From Psychromonas sp. (lineage in GTDB: Bacteria; Pseudomonadota; Gammaproteobacteria; Enterobacterales; Psychromonadaceae), in the NCBI GenBank assembly GCA_023145575.1, contig JAGLDN010000103.1, positions 1-18,468 of the forward strand: a stretch of DNA of 18,468 nt, in the 5' to 3' direction. Shown piece by piece: positions 15,482-18,468 of the stretch; position 1 is the first letter of the stretch; every line of letters begins with the position of its first letter. The notes below the pieces were generated by a model. That model was given only the letters and a program-made list of their open reading frames with translations, did not search any database and was not told where the DNA came from. The position numbers and the translations under genes are program-made.

Positions 15482-16318
15482 ATGAAAAAAATTATTTTAG
15501 AAGAAATGCACGTACTTACCACGATTGATATCAAATTTGAAATAAAACGCCGAATGGAATTTATCAAAAAAACACTGAAAAATGCTGATTGCAAAACACT
15601 TGTTCTTGGCATTAGTGGTGGCATTGATTCTAGTACCACAGGGCGATTATGCCAATTAGCGGTTGATGCACTTAACCTACAAGAAAATACTACTGACTAT
15701 CAATTTATCGCGGTACGTTTACCTTATGCGATTCAAAAAGATGAAGATGCAGCACAACTCGCACTACAATTTATCAAGCCATCTCATCAGGTCACCGCCA
15801 ATATAGAAAGTGGCACTAATGGTATTCATCAAGAGGTACTCTGTGCTTTACAAGCAAGCAATGTTAACGTAAAGCTAAATGATAATATTGATTTTATAAA
15901 GGGAAATGTAAAAGCCCGCATGCGCATGATTGCCCAATATGAGATTGCAAGTTTAACAAATGGACTTGTTGTAGGCACAGATCACAGCGCAGAAAATATC
16001 ACAGGGTTTTATACAAAATACGGCGATGGCGCTTGTGATTTGGTACCACTATTTGGACTTAATAAACGCCAAATAAGATCAATCGCACATGTTCTTGGCG
16101 CGCCAGATCTGCTAGTTAAAAAAACGCCAACTGCTGATCTTGAAGAAGATAAACCCTTACTTGAAGATGAAATCGCACTTAACATGACCTATGAGGAAAT
16201 CGATGACTTTTTAGAAGGAAAAAATGTCACACAAAAAGTACAAGACAAGCTTATCGCGATGTACAAACGCACGCAACATAAACGCCAAGCAATCCCTACG
16301 CTTTATAATCAAAAATAA
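15482..16318 (+). CDS. nadE: Ammonia-dependent NAD(+) synthetase
   Basis: NadE completes NAD synthesis by amidating nicotinic acid adenine dinucleotide, using ATP and ammonia. The 278 residues equal the short, ammonia-dependent type (E. coli 275); no glutaminase domain is present. The ATP-pyrophosphatase loop GISGGIDSSTTGRL spans 43–56. KGNVKARMRMIAQYE, VVGTDHSAENITGFYTKYGDGACDLVPLFGLNKRQ and KKTPTADLEEDKPLLEDE then follow in the family order, ending in a basic segment KRTQHKRQAIP. The ATG at 15482 has GAGGG 7 bases upstream. The gene begins about 100 bp after the IS982 right end, so insertion may have replaced its original upstream region. It is separated from gadB by 383 bp. Confidence 0.96.
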   Translation: MKKIILEEMHVLTTIDIKFEIKRRMEFIKKTLKNADCKTLVLGISGGIDSSTTGRLCQLAVDALNLQENTTDYQFIAVRLPYAIQKDEDAAQLALQFIKPSHQVTANIESGTNGIHQEVLCALQASNVNVKLNDNIDFIKGNVKARMRMIAQYEIASLTNGLVVGTDHSAENITGFYTKYGDGACDLVPLFGLNKRQIRSIAHVLGAPDLLVKKTPTADLEEDKPLLEDEIALNMTYEEIDDFLEGKNVTQKVQDKLIAMYKRTQHKRQAIPTLYNQK

Positions 16319-16701
16319 TCATTTTTTTACGCCCATCTGACATAAAGTGAACTATTCAGATCGGCAAATTGAACCGATATGATATTGCATTTATAAGTGA
16401 TATTAAGGTATTTATTATTTACACTACAAATAAGTCGTGAATTAAATTTTATTTATCTAAAAGTTTGTCATTTTATTCTTTATCTAACTTAATAGTGGTA
16501 TTTCTTTAGCTTTGCGCAAGTTGACAATTTTGTTGATATAATCAATAATAGCACAACACTTATGGTTCAACATATATGTCATTACATGGAAGGAATTCAC
16601 CTTTTCCTCCCGTTAATGACTCTAAAAGCAGCCTATAAGTCACAAAAAAATTACCACGAAAGATTTCAAGATACGTTAAACAATATTGGAGAATTTACTT
16701 T
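16319..16701. other. nadE–gadB intergenic region
   Basis: Two small hairpins follow nadE: ATCTGA (16335–16340) with TCAGAT (16356–16361), and ATCGG (16360–16364) with CCGAT (16374–16378). They share two bases, so they compete. Neither has a U-tract. A strong sigma-70-like promoter for gadB lies at 16521–16549. A 63-codon frame starting at 16562 overlaps the gadB start in another frame but has no Shine-Dalgarno. Confidence 0.5.
16521..16549 (+). promoter_or_regulatory. Likely gadB promoter
   Basis: A perfect TTGACA (16521–16526) is followed after 17 bp by AATAAT (16544–16549), 5/6 to the −10 box. This is the best sigma-70 match in the window. It implies a leader of roughly 145 nt before the gadB ATG. 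I could not identify a GadE-type activator box. Confidence 0.55.
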
Positions 16702-18102
16702 ATGCACGATCAAAAAAAACATGACAATGATGCGGTTCCTGAATCGATATTGACGCCTATCTACGCAGCACGGAAAATGACTAACAGTATACCGAAGCAC
16801 CACATACCAGAACAGAGCACTGCGCCAGAGACTATCTATAATGTCATCCATGATGAATTGATCTTAGATGGTCAATCACGACAGAACCTTGCGACCTTTG
16901 TGACGACTTGGATGGAGCCAGAAGCCACAAGGTTGATGAGTGAATGTTTTGACAAGAATATGATCGATAAGGATGAATATCCGCAAACCGCAGAAATTGA
17001 AAGACGCTGTGTAAATATGCTAGCTGGCTTGTGGAATGCAAAAAATCATGAGACTGCCACCGGAACCTCGACAATTGGCTCTAGCGAAGCGGCAATGCTT
17101 GGTGGTATGGCGATGAAATGGAACTGGCGTGAAAAGATGAAACAGGCTGGCAAAACAACGGATAAACCAAACATTGTAATGGGCGCTAACACCCAGATTT
17201 GCTGGCACAAGTTTTGTAAATACTGGGATATTGAAGCTCGTGAAGTACCCTGCGAAGGTGATCGCTTCACCTTAAATGCAAAAGAAGCCTTAAAACTGGT
17301 CGATGAAAACACAATTGGTATCATTGTGATAATGGGGAGTACCTTCGATGGCCGCTATGAGCCCGTTGAAGAGGTGGCTTTAGCCTTGGATCAATATCAA
17401 CAGCAAACTGGAATCAACATCCCGATTCATGTTGATGCTGCTAGTGGTGGTTTTTTTGCTCCCTTTATCCAGCCAGAATTACAATGGGATTTTCGTATTC
17501 CTCGTGTTGTATCGATCAATGCTTCAGGCCACAAATATGGACTGGTGTACCCTGGCGTTGGATGGATCCTATGGCGAGATAAAACCTATTTACCAGAAGA
17601 TCTAGTATTTCATGTTAGTTATCTTGGTGGAGATATGGTTGATTTTTCTATCAACTTCTCACGCCCTGGTAATCAGGTTGTTGCCCAGTATTACAATTTT
17701 TTACGCTTGGGTATGGATGGATATCGCCGTATACATCAAGCCTGTCAAGATGTAGCACTATATTTATCCTCTGAAATAGCAAAGCTAGATCCTTTTGAAC
17801 TCATTACAACGGGAATTGATATTCCAGTCTTTTGTTGGAAATTAAAACCGGAAGCTGTTAAGACGATTAACTTTTCCTTATTTGATATGGCCGATAAATT
17901 ACGTGAGCGTGGCTGGTTAATACCTGCGTATCCGATGCCAGCTAATCGCCATGAATTAATCGTCCAACGTATCGTTGTCAAAGAGGGGTTCAGTCGCGAT
18001 ATGGCAGACATGCTACTTAAAGATATGCGTCGCGCCCTCGAGTGGTTTTCAACGCAACCAAATTATATTGCCAAAAACAAAGGCGCATCATTTTGTCACT
18101 AA
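16702..18102 (+). CDS. gadB: Glutamate decarboxylase
   Basis: This pyridoxal-phosphate enzyme converts glutamate to GABA and carbon dioxide, consuming a proton, and supports acid resistance. The 466 residues equal the E. coli GadA/GadB length. Visible features are LDGQSRQNLATFVTTW (55–70), DKDEYPQTAEIERRCVNM, GTSTIGSSEAAMLGGMAMKW (121–140), ICWHKF with the cofactor-stacking His169, HVDAASGG with Asp245, and SINASGHK with the cofactor lysine Lys278. NFSRPGNQVVAQYYNFLRLG follows. The C-terminus ends SFCH, so the histidine that closes the active site in E. coli (SFKHT) is kept as the last residue. GGAG lies 10 bases before the ATG. The usual antiporter gene gadC is not in the 366 bp that follow. 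Confidence 0.96.
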   Translation: MHDQKKHDNDAVPESILTPIYAARKMTNSIPKHHIPEQSTAPETIYNVIHDELILDGQSRQNLATFVTTWMEPEATRLMSECFDKNMIDKDEYPQTAEIERRCVNMLAGLWNAKNHETATGTSTIGSSEAAMLGGMAMKWNWREKMKQAGKTTDKPNIVMGANTQICWHKFCKYWDIEAREVPCEGDRFTLNAKEALKLVDENTIGIIVIMGSTFDGRYEPVEEVALALDQYQQQTGINIPIHVDAASGGFFAPFIQPELQWDFRIPRVVSINASGHKYGLVYPGVGWILWRDKTYLPEDLVFHVSYLGGDMVDFSINFSRPGNQVVAQYYNFLRLGMDGYRRIHQACQDVALYLSSEIAKLDPFELITTGIDIPVFCWKLKPEAVKTINFSLFDMADKLRERGWLIPAYPMPANRHELIVQRIVVKEGFSRDMADMLLKDMRRALEWFSTQPNYIAKNKGASFCH

Positions 18103-18180
18103 TTTATACCCATGTGACGTAAAATTGCTTTGTAAGGCTTTAGATCAAACATCAGAGCAAGGCATAACAGCCGGTCTATC

Positions 18181-18207
18181 AACGATTAGCGATGCTAATC
18201 GTTTTAC
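18181..18207 (+). terminator. Likely gadB terminator
   Basis: AACGATTAGC (18181–18190) and GCTAATCGTT (18194–18203) form a perfect 10-bp stem with a 3-nt loop, 78 bp after the gadB stop, and TTTT overlaps the stem end. The stem is strong but the U-tract short. It implies gadB is transcribed alone. Confidence 0.6.
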
Positions 18208-18468
18208 CGTCGCATTAACGAATGTATATTAATGATTTATTGGTTACTCAATTTTCGAATGTTATAACGAAGCAGTGCCTTTTTTTCATAAAAAATCGAG
18301 CTTAAGCCCCGAAAGTCAATTGGCACCAATCAACAAAGTTATAACTTACTGTTCATAAACAAGTCGACATAGAACAACTAGTTAAGAATTAAGGTCTTTA
18401 TTTTACCTTTGGTGATTAACGTAGTTACTCACTGATGTTATGCAGTTGAGACCTGCACAAGGCGTAAG
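18208..18468. other. Non-coding tail of the window
   Basis: No supported coding frame. There is a T7 run near 18281 without a clear preceding stem, and the palindrome AGTTATAACT near 18339. The last 30 bases include GAGACCTGCACAAGG, faintly like IS5-family ends (GAGACCTTTGCA), but the edge prevents any test. Confidence 0.4.

Noticed and set aside
16562..16753. 63-codon frame overlapping the gadB start, possible leader peptide
   Set aside because: No Shine-Dalgarno before its ATG and it runs into gadB in another frame. Its end is a by-product of gadB coding bias.
17975..18232. 85-codon frame extending past the gadB stop
   Set aside because: It overlaps the conserved gadB C-terminus in another frame and ends beyond the likely terminator hairpin.
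18430..18468. IS5-like terminal sequence at the right edge (GAGACCTGCACAAGG)
   Set aside because: Only a partial resemblance to GAGACCTTTGCA ends, and the partner end and transposase would be outside the window.

Overview
The window is an AT-rich stretch of gammaproteobacterial chromosome. The prmA–dusB–fis order, the E. coli-like Fis, TusA, PEP carboxylase, YrdA, CsdA/DeaD, GlmU, NadE and GadB, and the clade-3 type catalase point to a marine, facultatively anaerobic lineage near Psychromonas, Moritella or Vibrionaceae. That placement is inference from protein character and gene order; no marker gene fixes the genus.

Layout. Positions 1–914 hold a badly decayed IS30-family transposase cut by the window edge. 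Positions 915–1205 hold an 11-bp tandem repeat and a roughly 95-bp palindromic element. A minus-strand block follows, listed in transcription order: aroQ (4734–4285), prmA (4266–3382), a gap of about 900 bp with a heptamer tandem array, dusB (2479–1520) and fis (1505–1206). Upstream of aroQ, also on the minus strand, are katA (6361–4916), tusA (6723–6493), ppc (9477–6844) and the gamma-carbonic-anhydrase-like yrdA (10300–9761). A 570-bp divergent intergenic region leads to plus-strand deaD (10871–12571), which converges on minus-strand glmU (14088–12709). Positions 14463–15383 are an IS982-family relic that still has matching 20-bp ends. Plus-strand nadE (15482–16318) and gadB (16702–18102) close the window.

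Function. The genes are mostly housekeeping: tRNA dihydrouridylation (dusB), ribosomal protein L11 methylation (prmA), nucleoid organisation (fis), shikimate pathway (aroQ), sulfur relay (tusA), anaplerosis (ppc), cold-associated RNA remodelling (deaD), cell-wall precursor synthesis (glmU) and NAD synthesis (nadE), plus peroxide defence (katA) and acid resistance (gadB). Only aroQ–prmA and dusB–fis are spaced tightly enough to be called operons with confidence.

Oddities. accB and accC, which commonly lie between aroQ and prmA in related genomes, are absent. The aroQ Shine-Dalgarno lies inside a hairpin that is also terminator-like. Short tandem arrays (units of 5, 5, 11 and 7 bp) cluster in non-coding or dead DNA in the first 3.3 kb. 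Two IS families are present only as inactivated relics. Together these suggest a chromosome tolerating decay of non-essential DNA. I saw no CRISPR array, tRNA, rRNA, defence island or convincing new system.
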